Source of the DNA: JAFAXD01 sp035472475
Lineage (GTDB): Bacteria > Pseudomonadota > Alphaproteobacteria > Rhizobiales > Xanthobacteraceae
NCBI GenBank assembly: GCA_035472475.1
Contig: DATIPA010000146.1
Coordinates: 7,009 to 71,008 of the forward strand
Length of the DNA stretch: 64,000 nt
Direction of reading: 5' to 3'
The notes beneath the pieces are model-generated. The model was given only the letters and a program-made list of their open reading frames with translations. It had not been told where the DNA came from and did no database searches. Numbering within the stretch: position 1 is the first letter of the stretch; each line of letters starts with the position of its first letter. Below are positions 16,313 to 24,851 of the stretch, one piece after another. A program made the translations under genes and the position numbers.

Positions 16313-17300
16313 TCATCCCTGCGGTACGATCTTTGCGAGCCGCACGTAATCGGCCCAATCCTTGACGTCTTTGACGAGACGCGCCTGGGCCTGCTCGGGC
16401 GCTTCGATCAGCGGATCGCCGCCGAACTGACCGAGGAATGCTTTCGTTTCGCCCGACCCCACCACCTGCACGAACCATTTGTTGATCTGATCGAGGACGT
16501 CCTTCGGCGTGCCGGCCGGAACCATGGCGGCCCACCAGCCGGTAACGTCCATGGGAACGCCTTGCTCGGCCATGGTCGGCAAGTCACCGGTTGCCTGCAG
16601 TCGCTGCCCGCTGCTGATGCCGAGGATCCGCCAGTCGCCCTTGCGTTGCATGCTCAGTGCCTGCACCGGATCGGCGGACGCGAAATCCAACTGGCCGCTT
16701 GCGAGGTCGTTGACCATGTCGGCGCCGGTCTTGTAGTCGACCTGTACAGCCTTGACGCCGGTCGTGTTGCGGTAGATTTCCGCCAGAATGGTCGAGCTCG
16801 GGTTGGAGGTCCCGTAGGTCGCCTTGTCGCCCTTCTCCTTCATTGCGGAGGTCAATTCGGCAAGCGTCTTATGGGGTTTGCTCTGGTGGACGAACGATCA
16901 TGTAGGGCTGGCGGTTGATTGTCCCGGCGACCTGGATCTGCCTGACCACGTCGACGGACGGCGCCTTGAGCAGGCTCATGCTGGCGGCAACGCCGCTGCC
17001 TGCGTGCACAAACACCGTGTAACCGTCGGGCTTCGCGCGCGCCACATACTCCAACGCGATATGGCCACCGGCGCCGACTTTGTTCTCGACAATGATGCTC
17101 TTCCCGGTGAGGGGCCGAACCTTCTCGCCGAAATAGCGCACCAGCACGTCGGCCCCGCTGCCCGGCGGAAACGCGCAGATAAAGTGAATGTCCTGATTGG
17201 GATATTGCTGGGCCCACGCCGTCATCGGCGCCATCCCGAGGGTCACAGCCAGCGTCGCTGCCGGCGCGATGGAACGTAACCATGTCGATGAACGTTGCAT
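16313..17300 (-). pseudogene. TctC-family binding protein, array member 9, frameshifted
   Basis: A tctC gene split into two frames. The 5' part runs from ATG 17300 (ribosome site GGGAGGAAAGTAAC) through a signal peptide, DIHFICAFPPGSGADVLVRYFGEK and INRQPYMIV, then goes to a stop after PPEQTP. Reading GTT-CGT-CCA without the C opposite plus-strand base 16892 restores VHQSKPHKTLAELTSAMKEKGD, which joins the second frame (16313-16855) to the VPQG end. All other conserved motifs are intact, so this is one extra base, recent or a sequencing error. The C-terminal half is closest to member 10 (GVPMD, TGWWAAMVP, GTPKDV). The nominal product would be about 328 residues. Confidence 0.85.
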
Positions 17301-17427
17301 GTTACTTTCCTCCCGTTGAAAAAACAGGCGCGGCGTCGTTACCGGCGCCGCGCCATGTTGACATGCAAAGGCCCGGGCGCGACGCCTGCCGGGCATCAGC
17401 AGGCGCGCCCGATCGTCGCAGCAAAGA

Positions 17428-18411
17428 TCAACCTTGCGGCTCGATTTTCGCGACTTCGATGTATCGCTTCCAGTTCTCCACATCCTTCAGCAGCCGCGCC
17501 TGCCCCTGTTCCGGCGTCTCGATCAGCGGATCGCCGCCGAACTTGTTGAGGAATGCCTTGGTATCCGGCGAGCCGACGACCGTGACGAACCACTTGTTGA
17601 TCTGATCGACCACGTCCTTCGGGGTTCCTTGCGGAACCATGGCGGCCCACCAGCCGGTGAGATCCATTGGAACGCCCTGCTCCGCCATGGTCGGCAGGTC
17701 GGGCGTTGCTTCAAGGCGTTGCCCGGTGCTGACCCCGAGGATGCGCAGCCGCCCTTCGCGCTGCTGCGCCAGCGAATAGACCGGGTCGTGCATGCCGTAA
17801 TCGATCGCGCCGCTGAGTTGGTCGTTGAGCGAGTCGACCGCGTTCTTGTAGTTCACCTCGACCGCCTTCACGCCGGTCGCCACCTTGTAGAGCTCGCCCA
17901 TCACGGTGCCGGTGGGCGCGGCTGTGGCGTAGGTCGCCTTGTCACCCTTCTTCTTCATCGCTTCGGTCAATTCGGCCGTTGTCTTGTATGGTGACTTGGC
18001 GTCGACGACCAGCATGAACGGCTGCCGGTTGATGGTGCCTGCGATCTGAATCGCCTTGCCGGCATCCGGGAACGGCGGCCTCTTGTAGAGCGACATGGCC
18101 GCCGCCACGCCGCTGCCGGCATGGACGAAGATCGTATATCCGTCCGGCTTCTGCTTGCTGACATACTCCATCGCGATGTTGCCGCCGGCTCCCGACTTGT
18201 TCTCAATGATGACGTTCTTGCCGGTGAGCGGGCGCACCTGTTCGGCGAAATAGCGCACCAGCACGTCGGCACCGCTGCCGGGCGGGAACGCGCAGATGAA
18301 GTGGATATCCTGATTGGGGTATTGCTCCGCCTGTGCCGACAGCGGCAGCGCGGCCCCCAGCAGCATCGTTGGAAGCACCGCATAGGCAACCCGTTTCGCA
18401 CCGTTGATCAT
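17428..18411 (-). CDS. TctC-family periplasmic binding protein, array member 10
   Basis: A TctC/Bug-type binding protein of 327 residues from ATG 18411 (GGAG lies 11 bp before it); a GTG at 18423 in the same frame would add four residues but overlaps that GGAG. The signal peptide ends LPLSAQAEQ; then DIHFICAFPPGSGADVLVRYFAEQ. It carries LNDQLSGAIDYGMHDPVYSLAQ, shared with member 11, and TGWWAAMVPQGTPKDVVDQIN, shared with member 9, so it sits between the two in sequence as well as position. It ends AKIEPQG. Confidence 0.9.
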   Translation of the reverse strand: MINGAKRVAYAVLPTMLLGAALPLSAQAEQYPNQDIHFICAFPPGSGADVLVRYFAEQVRPLTGKNVIIENKSGAGGNIAMEYVSKQKPDGYTIFVHAGSGVAAAMSLYKRPPFPDAGKAIQIAGTINRQPFMLVVDAKSPYKTTAELTEAMKKKGDKATYATAAPTGTVMGELYKVATGVKAVEVNYKNAVDSLNDQLSGAIDYGMHDPVYSLAQQREGRLRILGVSTGQRLEATPDLPTMAEQGVPMDLTGWWAAMVPQGTPKDVVDQINKWFVTVVGSPDTKAFLNKFGGDPLIETPEQGQARLLKDVENWKRYIEVAKIEPQG

Positions 18412-18480
18412 CTCGATCTTCACTCCGTCGAAGTTGAGTGCGTGGGCACCATTGCCGACGCACCGACCAGCACCGCCCGC

Positions 18481-19464
18481 TCACCCGGCAGGCACGATCC
18501 TGGCAATCCTCACGTAGTCGGCCCAGTTCTTGATCTCCTGCAGGAACAGCTCCTGGGCCTGGTCAGGCGGCATCGTCAGCTGATCGCCGCCGAAGCTCGC
18601 CAGAAACTTGCCGGTCTCCTCCGATCCGACCGCCTGATCGAACCACTTGTTGATCTGATCGGTCGCCGCCTTGGGCGTCCCTTGTGGCACCATGGCGGCC
18701 CACCAACCCATCAGATTGAGATCGGACACCCCGAGCTCCTTCAGGGTCGGAAAATCCGGGTTCGCCTTGAGCCGCTCGGCGGTGCTCACCGCCAGGATGC
18801 GCAGTTCGCCCTTGCGCTGCTCGGCAAGCGCGTAGACCGGGTCGTGGACCGCATAGTCGATCGCTCCACTGAGCTGATCGTTGAGTGAATCGATCGCGTT
18901 CTTGTAAGGCACCTCGACTGCCTGCACGCCGGTACTGAGCTTGTAGACTTCCCCGACGACCGTGCCGAACGGCGCCGCCGTCGCATAGCTGGCCTTGTTG
19001 CCCTTCGGTTTCATGGCCGCCGTCAGTTCCGCAAGCGTGCGGTACGGCGACTTGGCGTCAACCAGCACCATGAAGGGCTGGCGATTGATGGTCGCGACCA
19101 CCTGAATGGTCTTTGCGACGTCGACCGGCGGGCTCTTGAACAGGCTCATGCTCGCGGCGGTTCCACTCGCGCCGTGCACGAACACCGTGTAGCCGTCGGG
19201 CTTCGCGCGCGACACATATTCGATCGCGATATTGCCGCCGGCGCCCGAGCGGTTTTCGACGATGACGTTCTTGCCTGTAAGCGGGCGCACCTTGTCGGCG
19301 AAATATCGCACCAGGACGTCGGCGCCGCTCCCAGGCGGGAACGCACAGATGAAGCGGATATCCTGCGTCGGATATTGCTGGGTTTGCGCGACGACTGCAG
19401 CCGGAGCAAAGCCAATAACGAGCAGCAGCGTTGCGCCGCCAAATGCCAACTTGCAGGTGCGCAC
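18481..19464 (-). CDS. TctC-family periplasmic binding protein, array member 11 (first after tctA)
   Basis: A 327-residue TctC/Bug-type binding protein, the first of the array after tctBA. The frame is open to 19506, but the GTG at 19464 has an excellent ribosome site (GGGAGGAGGTTTAC) and leads straight into the signal peptide LAFGGATLLLVIGFAPAAVVAQ, so it is the likely start. The mature part has DIRFICAFPPGSGADVLVRYFADK and LNDQLSGAIDYAVHDPVYALAEQ. It ends RIVPAG, the most altered form of the EPQG tail. The 201-bp gap to tctA contains two palindromic repeats. Confidence 0.9.
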   Translation of the reverse strand: MRTCKLAFGGATLLLVIGFAPAAVVAQTQQYPTQDIRFICAFPPGSGADVLVRYFADKVRPLTGKNVIVENRSGAGGNIAIEYVSRAKPDGYTVFVHGASGTAASMSLFKSPPVDVAKTIQVVATINRQPFMVLVDAKSPYRTLAELTAAMKPKGNKASYATAAPFGTVVGEVYKLSTGVQAVEVPYKNAIDSLNDQLSGAIDYAVHDPVYALAEQRKGELRILAVSTAERLKANPDFPTLKELGVSDLNLMGWWAAMVPQGTPKAATDQINKWFDQAVGSEETGKFLASFGGDQLTMPPDQAQELFLQEIKNWADYVRIARIVPAG

Positions 19465-19556
19465 GTAAACCTCCTCCCACACGAACCGCGTGCTCCGGGC
19501 CCGCACGGCGGAAACCCGTCGTCACGCCGCCAATGGCTGATCTTGTTTGTTATTGG

Positions 19557-19600
19557 AGCATCTTGTCCGAAAACCGGTGTCGACTTTTCGGGATCATGCT
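19557..19600. repeat. REP-type palindrome, copy 1
   Basis: A roughly 44-bp imperfect palindrome with arms CCGAAAA and TTTTCGG around the core CCGGTGTCGAC, and outer arms AGCAT and ATGCT. It belongs to the same family as the sequences at 19611, 48175, 63081 and 63561. Confidence 0.75.
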
Positions 19601-19610
19601 CGATTGTTGC

Positions 19611-19657
19611 AGCATGATCTTGCCCGAAAACCGGTGTCCACTTTTCGGGATCATGCT
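19611..19657. repeat. REP-type palindrome, copy 2
   Basis: A tandem neighbour of copy 1 with better-kept outer arms (AGCATGATC and GATCATGCT), inner arms CCGAAAA and TTTTCGG, and core CCGGTGTCCAC. The pair lies between tctA and the first tctC gene, where it may modulate read-through from tctBA into the binding-protein genes. Confidence 0.8.
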
Positions 19658-19665
19658 CGGTGGCT

Positions 19666-21168
19666 CTATTCCTGGAATGCTTCTTCGCGGGTCTTGCGCA
19701 GCGCCGGCAAGACAATCAGGGCAACGACGCAGGCCGACAGCACGAGCAGGATGGCCGAGATCGGGCGCTGCACAAAGATCATCGGATCGCCGCGGGACAA
19801 CACCAGAGAGCGGCGGAGGTTTTCTTCCATCAGTGGACCGAGGATGAAGCCCAGCACCATTGGCGCCGGCTCGCAGCCGAGCCGCACCAGGATATAGCCG
19901 AACAACCCGAAGCCGGCCGTGAACACCATCAGCACCGAGTTGTTGTTGGTGGAATACACGCCGATGACGCAGAACAGCAGGATCGCCGGATACAAAAACC
20001 GGTAGGGCAGCGACAAAAGCTTCACCCAAATGCCGATCATCGGGAGGTTGATGATCACCAGCATCAGGTTGCCGATCCACATGCTGGCGACCAGTCCCCA
20101 GAACAGATCGGGCCGGCTGGTCATCACCGCCGATCCGGGTTGAATTCCCTGGATCATCATCGCGCCCATCATCAGCGCCATGATGGCGTTGGACGGCAGG
20201 CCGAGGGTCAGCAGCGGAATGAATGAGGTCTGCGCCGCCGAATTGTTCGCGGATTCCGGGCCAGCGACACCTTCGATCGCGCCCTTGCCAAAACGCGAGG
20301 GATCTTTTGCGATCTTCTTTTCCAGCGTGTAAGCGGCAAACGACGCCAGCACCACGCCGCCGCCGGGCAAAATGCCAAGAATGGCGCCGAGAAACGTGCC
20401 GCGGATCACCGCCCGCCAGGATTCATGAAAATCCTTCATGCTCGGCCACAGGTCGCGAAATCGCGCCGTGATCGCCGAGCGTCCGACGTCGGGCTGCTCG
20501 AGATTGCGGATGATCTCGACGACGCCGAACATGCCGATGACCATGGGGAGGAAATCGAGGCCATCCCAAAGTACGGAAACGCCGAATGTGTACCGGGTTG
20601 CGCCGCTGTTGACGTCGGTTCCGACCAGGCCGAACAACAGCCCGATCACGATCATCGCGATCGCCTTGATTACCGAGCCGTGTGCCAGCACAACCGCGGT
20701 AAGGAGACCCAGCACCATCAGCGAAAAATAGTCGGGCGAGTTGAACTGCTGGGCGAGCGCCGCCAGCGGAGGCGCGAACGCGCAGATAAAAATGGTGCCG
20801 ACACAGCCGGCAAAGAATGATCCGAGCGCCGCCACCGCGAGCGCGGCGCCGGCGCGCCCCTGCTTGGCCATCTGGTGGCCGTCGATGCAGGTCACGATCG
20901 ATGACGCCTCGCCCGGCATGTTGACCAGAATCGAGGTGGTAGAACCGCCATACTGGGCGCCGTAGTAGATGCCCGCGAGCATCACCAGCGACGACAGCGG
21001 ATTGAGCCCATAGGTGACCGGCAACAGAATCGCGATGGTGGGAATCGGGCCGATGCCCGGCAAGACGCCGATCAGCGTCCCAAGCGTGCACCCGATCAGC
21101 GCGAACCACAGGTTCTGCAGGGTTCCGGCCGCGGCGAACCCGGTCGCCAGGTTGGCGAAGACGTCCAT
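19666..21168 (-). CDS. tctA: Tripartite tricarboxylate transporter large permease TctA
   Basis: A 500-residue integral membrane protein, the usual length for TctA, with many hydrophobic segments. It has the family's glycine-rich signature regions: LPGIGPIPTIAILLPVTYGL near residue 40 and GAILGILPGGGVVLASFAAY near residue 265, the two halves of an inverted repeat. It forms the transport channel together with TctB and is fed by periplasmic TctC proteins, driven by an ion gradient. It starts 3 bp after the tctB stop, with its ribosome site (GGGGGGAATAGCC) inside tctB, and stands at the head of eleven binding-protein genes. Confidence 0.95.
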   Translation of the reverse strand: MDVFANLATGFAAAGTLQNLWFALIGCTLGTLIGVLPGIGPIPTIAILLPVTYGLNPLSSLVMLAGIYYGAQYGGSTTSILVNMPGEASSIVTCIDGHQMAKQGRAGAALAVAALGSFFAGCVGTIFICAFAPPLAALAQQFNSPDYFSLMVLGLLTAVVLAHGSVIKAIAMIVIGLLFGLVGTDVNSGATRYTFGVSVLWDGLDFLPMVIGMFGVVEIIRNLEQPDVGRSAITARFRDLWPSMKDFHESWRAVIRGTFLGAILGILPGGGVVLASFAAYTLEKKIAKDPSRFGKGAIEGVAGPESANNSAAQTSFIPLLTLGLPSNAIMALMMGAMMIQGIQPGSAVMTSRPDLFWGLVASMWIGNLMLVIINLPMIGIWVKLLSLPYRFLYPAILLFCVIGVYSTNNNSVLMVFTAGFGLFGYILVRLGCEPAPMVLGFILGPLMEENLRRSLVLSRGDPMIFVQRPISAILLVLSACVVALIVLPALRKTREEAFQE

Positions 21169-21171
21169 GGG

Positions 21172-21621
21172 CTATTCCCCCCACCAAGCCGGCAACGGCT
21201 GTCCCAGCCCATAGACGAAGATGAGGACGCACCCGATCGACAATCCGATTCCCAGCAACAGCGACTCAAACAAGTTGACTTGGCGGCGCGCGAAGGCGGC
21301 GATCAACGTCATCACGACGCCGGTGATGGCGAGCCCGACGTAGCTCATCATGTAGCCGAAGACGACGACCGACAGCAGCACGAAGAACGCCGGGCGGAAC
21401 TGCGGGGCCTCGATCGGCGGCCCTTCGATCGACAGCGACATCAGGCCGACACCGACGCCGATGAGGATGATCAACCAGCTCAGCACATACGGAAAGTAGC
21501 CGGGCCCCATGCGGCCGGCTGTGCCGTAGGTGAGATCCTTGCCGAAATACAGACCGGCCAATCCGATCAGCAAGAAAACAATAGCCGAACCAAAGTCTTG
21601 GGGACTCTTTACCCGAAACAT
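21172..21621 (-). CDS. tctB: Tripartite tricarboxylate transporter small permease TctB
   Basis: A 149-residue protein with four predicted membrane segments (AIVFLLIGLAGLYFG, FPYVLSWLIILIGVGVGLM, FFVLLSVVVFGYMMSYVGLAI and LLGIGLSIGCVLIFVYGLG), the TctB pattern. A GGGAGCAGA ribosome site precedes ATG 21621. It is the first gene of the minus-strand tct locus, so the locus promoter should lie between 21621 and the tRNA gene at 21805. Confidence 0.93.
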   Translation of the reverse strand: MFRVKSPQDFGSAIVFLLIGLAGLYFGKDLTYGTAGRMGPGYFPYVLSWLIILIGVGVGLMSLSIEGPPIEAPQFRPAFFVLLSVVVFGYMMSYVGLAITGVVMTLIAAFARRQVNLFESLLLGIGLSIGCVLIFVYGLGQPLPAWWGE

Positions 21622-21804
21622 TCTGCTCCCGTTCGTGTGCCCAGGCGCAATAGCCGACCCCGCCGCTCGCGCGGCTATTTGCGCGGTTTTTTGCAGAATC
21701 TATATCGTTCGACCACGCGCGGGGCAACAACGTTGCGGTGTCGCGAACACGCGCTCAATCGCGCCTCGTTGCGCGCGGGCATGTGCCCAAGCGCGTGGGC
21801 GGTT

Positions 21805-21880
21805 TGGTGGGCCCGGCAGGACTCGAACCTGCAACCAAGCGGTTATGAGCCGCTAGCTCTAACCATTGAGCTACGGGCCC
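21805..21880 (-). tRNA. tRNA-Ile2 (anticodon CAU)
   Basis: A 76-nt cloverleaf on the minus strand. The acceptor arms GGGCCCG and CGGGCCC pair perfectly, the 3' CCA is encoded (21805-21807), the T-loop is GGTTCGAGTCC, and the anticodon loop CTCATAA sits on a GCGG/CCGC stem. The D arm and the AGCGGCTCATAACCGCTTGG region resemble E. coli ileX, so this is probably the isoleucine tRNA whose C34 is converted to lysidine to read AUA. An elongator methionine tRNA is the alternative reading of CAU but fits the body less well. Confidence 0.9.
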
Positions 21881-22140
21881 TACGGCGCGCGCACCGTAGC
21901 ATCGTTACACCGCGAACCGGAACCGTTCGACGGGAGCGCAAACCGTTGGCAGCGCGTGTTTCATAGTGACGGTGCGTGAACGTTGGAAGCGCGTCGCATC
22001 ATCCGTGGCGCGCCCCATAGACATCACCGTTTCGTGAGTTCTTCAGGTTGCATTACTGCAATGCATCGCGCGAACTCCAATGCGGTGGAACCGACCCAAC
22101 ATGAGGAATGTTGTGATGCGGGGCGGTATCGAGAGCGGCC

Positions 22141-22278
22141 ATGAGTATTGCGGGAAAGAGTTACGTGCAGCGCTCCGAACGGGCGAGCGGGGCGGTTGCG
22201 CGCGGGCTGATCTGGACCGGGCTGATTGTCTGTGTCCTGGGATCCGCGCTTTATGACCTGTGGATGATCCACTGGTAG
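22141..22278 (+). CDS. Small membrane protein, 45 residues
   Basis: A short open frame beginning MSIAGKSYVQRSERASG, followed by a single hydrophobic helix (LIWTGLIVCVLGSALYDLW). GAGAG lies 5 bp before the ATG. It has the look of a one-pass membrane microprotein; no known family is recognised. It stands alone between the tRNA gene and an ABC binding-protein gene. Confidence 0.5.
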   Translation: MSIAGKSYVQRSERASGAVARGLIWTGLIVCVLGSALYDLWMIHW

Positions 22279-22411
22279 GCGCGCCGCGGCGTCCCATCCG
22301 TCTTTGACGCAATCTGCCGCGTGCAGAACGCGTTTCCCCTTGTTTCTGACGGTTGACGGTTCGGGGTTGCCCCCCATTAAATGATCAACGGACCTGTGAT
22401 CCGGAGGCGTC

Positions 22412-23359
22412 ATGCCGCGCTCGGTGTCGGTATTGCTCGCGCTGGCGCTGGCCGCAGGCTTCGCACGTCCTGCCGGGGCGGCCGACACGCTCAAACTGGC
22501 GATCGGCCAACGCGGCATCTGGCATGGCGCCACTGCGGACCTCGGTCAGCGGGCGGGCATCTTCAGGAAATACGATCTCGCGTTGGAGATTCTCTACACG
22601 GCGGGTGCCGGCGAGACGATGCAGGCGGTGATCGCGGGCTCGGCCGACGTCGGCGTGTCGGTCGGCACGCTGGGCGTGCTCGGCGCGTTCGCCAAGGGTG
22701 CGCCGATCCGCATCATTGGTTCGGAGTCGGTCGGCGAAGATGCCTATTGGTACGTGCGTCCAAGCTCGCCGGTGAAGTCGATGGCCGACATGGCGGGCCG
22801 GACGATTGCCTACTCGACCACCGGGTCCTCGACCCACGCCAACGTGCTGAGCCTGATCGACGCCTACAAGGTCGACGCCAAGCCGGTCGCCACAGGCGGC
22901 TTTCCGGCGACCTTCACACAGGTGATGTCGGGTCAAATCGACGCCGGTTGGGCGGCCCCGCCCTACGCCATGGATGCCCTGCGCAAGGGTGAGATCCGGG
23001 TGGTCGTGCGCTCGTCCGAACTCCCGCTGGTCAAGGACCACTCGATCCGTGTCATCATCGCCAACAGCCAAACAATGGCCGCCAAACCTGATCTCTATCG
23101 ACGTTTCATGCGCGCGTATCGCGAGACCGTGGATTGGATGTATGCGGGCGACGAGGCCCTGAGGATTTACGCGGATTTTGTCGGAATCCCGCTCGACGAC
23201 GCCCGCCGCATCCGCGACGAGTTCGATCCCAAGGACATGCTGGCACCCGACCGCGTCATCGGGCTCGCCGACCTGATGCCGGACGCGATTAAGTTCAAGT
23301 TCATCAGCAAGCCGCTGACCGACACTCAGCTTAAGGAACTGGTGCAAATACCCCAATAG
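22412..23359 (+). CDS. ABC transporter substrate-binding protein (nitrate/sulfonate/taurine type)
   Basis: A 315-residue exported binding protein of the NMT1/SsuA-like family, which brings small ligands (sulfonates, thiamine precursors, nitrate, bicarbonate) to an ABC importer. A signal peptide (VLLALALAAGFARPAGAA) is followed by LKLAIGQRGIWHGATADLGQ, a two-lobe fold with GSADVGVSVGTLGVLGAFAKG and DIAGRTIAY-like AGRTIAYSTTGSSTHANVL. A GGAGGC ribosome site lies just before ATG 22412. No permease or ATPase gene adjoins it, so it is an orphan in this window; the truncated ATPase at the far end is of the matching class but 40 kb away. Confidence 0.85.
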   Translation: MPRSVSVLLALALAAGFARPAGAADTLKLAIGQRGIWHGATADLGQRAGIFRKYDLALEILYTAGAGETMQAVIAGSADVGVSVGTLGVLGAFAKGAPIRIIGSESVGEDAYWYVRPSSPVKSMADMAGRTIAYSTTGSSTHANVLSLIDAYKVDAKPVATGGFPATFTQVMSGQIDAGWAAPPYAMDALRKGEIRVVVRSSELPLVKDHSIRVIIANSQTMAAKPDLYRRFMRAYRETVDWMYAGDEALRIYADFVGIPLDDARRIRDEFDPKDMLAPDRVIGLADLMPDAIKFKFISKPLTDTQLKELVQIPQ

Positions 23360-23445
23360 ATTGTGGCGAGCAAAACGCGGCGCAGTCACTATATCAACTA
23401 TATCTATCGGCTAGGAGCGACCCCCGATTTCGCCGGGAGGGTGCC

Positions 23446-24288
23446 ATGGACACCGCCCCACGTCTCGACCCGCGCCGCGGACGCGCAATTCCGCCCGACT
23501 TTCTGGTCGAACAGGAGCCCGACAGCTACACCGCGCAGGATCACCGGACGTGGCGCACCTTGTTCGCGCGCCAGACCGAACTGCTCAAAGGGCGCGTGGT
23601 CCCGGAATATTACGCGGGGCTTGAGGCGCTCGGCATCACGAGCGCGGCAATTCCGGACTTTGCGGAGATGAACCGAGTGCTGACGCGCGCGACCGGTTGG
23701 AGCGTGGTCGCGGTGCCCGGGCTCGTTCCGGATGCGGTCTTTTTTGCCCACCTCGCGGCCCGTCGCTTCCCAGCCGGCTACTGGATCAGGTCGCCCGAGC
23801 AACTCGACTATATCGAGGAGCCGGACGTTTTCCATGACGTATTCGGCCATGTGCCGTTGCTGATGCAGCCGCGTTACGCCGACTACATGGCGGCCTACGG
23901 ACGGGCCGGCCTCGCTTACGCGGGAGATGCGGCGCTCGAAAATCTGGCGCGGCTCTATTGGTACACGGTCGAGTTTGGTCTGATGCGGACGCCCGCAGGC
24001 CTGCGCATCTTCGGGGCGGGCATTCTATCGTCGGCGGGGGAGTCGATTTACGCACTCGAAAGCCCGCAGCCGCTCCGCATTGCATTCGATTGCGAGCGCG
24101 CACTGCGGACACGCTACGAGATCGATCACTACCAGGGCATTTATTTCGTCCTGTCGGGTTACGATGACCTGCCGGCACTACGTCCAGAGGAGCTCAATGC
24201 GCATATCGCGTCGGCTCGGCGCCAGAGTGATATTGCGCCCGGCCAGCAGGTTGCGTCGGACCGCCTGATAGCAACGGCGGCGGCTTAA
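23446..24288 (+). CDS. phhA: Phenylalanine 4-monooxygenase
   Basis: A 280-residue bacterial-type phenylalanine hydroxylase, which converts phenylalanine to tyrosine with tetrahydropterin, O2 and Fe(II). The iron ligands are visible: His130 and His135 in DVFHDVFGHVPLL and Glu176 in WYTVEFGLM. The pterin-binding region (VPGLVPDAVFFAHLAARRFPAG) precedes them. The length is that of the single-domain bacterial enzyme, with no regulatory ACT domain. A GGGAGGGTGCC ribosome site lies before the ATG. Its last four bases overlap the end of the convergent DUF488 gene. maiA, another tyrosine-breakdown gene, is elsewhere in the window at 53.8 kb. Confidence 0.95.
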   Translation: MDTAPRLDPRRGRAIPPDFLVEQEPDSYTAQDHRTWRTLFARQTELLKGRVVPEYYAGLEALGITSAAIPDFAEMNRVLTRATGWSVVAVPGLVPDAVFFAHLAARRFPAGYWIRSPEQLDYIEEPDVFHDVFGHVPLLMQPRYADYMAAYGRAGLAYAGDAALENLARLYWYTVEFGLMRTPAGLRIFGAGILSSAGESIYALESPQPLRIAFDCERALRTRYEIDHYQGIYFVLSGYDDLPALRPEELNAHIASARRQSDIAPGQQVASDRLIATAAA

Positions 24289-24836
24289 CGTTCAAACAAC
24301 GACGCTTCAGCGGGATACTCGAGCACTCCGGCCGGGCTGGATCGCGCCGCGCTGGTCATTTCGGCAGGCTCGACATGGCCTCGCCCGAGAATGTGAAACA
24401 CAGCCTCGCCGGCGGCCATCAGATAATCGGCGACAATCCGCCGATGGCAGCGCCACCATACCGCTTCGGCGCACATGATCGCGCAGCGGCGCGCCTCGCC
24501 GAGCGTGCGCAGCTTGGTCAACCCGGAACGAAAATCCGCGCCCATCGCGTAGTCGGCGTAGTTGTGAAAGCTCTCGTTTTCCCAAAACGCGTTGGTGGTT
24601 CGCGGGACGTCGCGCTGACGGCTGCGGAGTCCGCCCAGCTCCGGCATCTGCCGGTAGGCGATCCCGACGTCAGCCAATGAATCTGCAAGCACATCGGCGT
24701 TGTATTGCGGATTGGTCCGTGAGCGCGGAACCGTCCGGATATCGACGACGACCTCGACCTGCGCCTGCCGGAGCAGGTCGATGAACGCTGCAACCGGCAA
24801 TGTCGAGTGTCCGATGGTGAAGAATGGCATCGCCAT
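24285..24836 (-). CDS. DUF488 family protein
   Basis: A 183-residue protein of the DUF488 family, whose function is not established. It opens FFTIGHSTLPVAAFIDLLRQ, then VVVDIRTVPRSRTNPQYN, and later CAEAVWWRCHRRIVADYL, the family's His/Cys/Arg-rich signatures, which have suggested nucleic-acid or nuclease-like roles. It has no signal peptide. It follows the DUF2945 gene by 15 bp in the same direction, a known pairing, and meets phhA tail to tail with a 4-bp overlap. ATG 24830 is a possible later start. Confidence 0.85.
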   Translation of the reverse strand: MAMPFFTIGHSTLPVAAFIDLLRQAQVEVVVDIRTVPRSRTNPQYNADVLADSLADVGIAYRQMPELGGLRSRQRDVPRTTNAFWENESFHNYADYAMGADFRSGLTKLRTLGEARRCAIMCAEAVWWRCHRRIVADYLMAAGEAVFHILGRGHVEPAEMTSAARSSPAGVLEYPAEASLFER

Positions 24837-24851
24837 ATCACCGCGCCGGGA

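Noticed and set aside
21805..21880. The tRNA considered as the integration site of the protease island
   Set aside because: The island lies more than 10 kb away within the tctC array, and no tRNA 3'-end fragment is seen at its borders.
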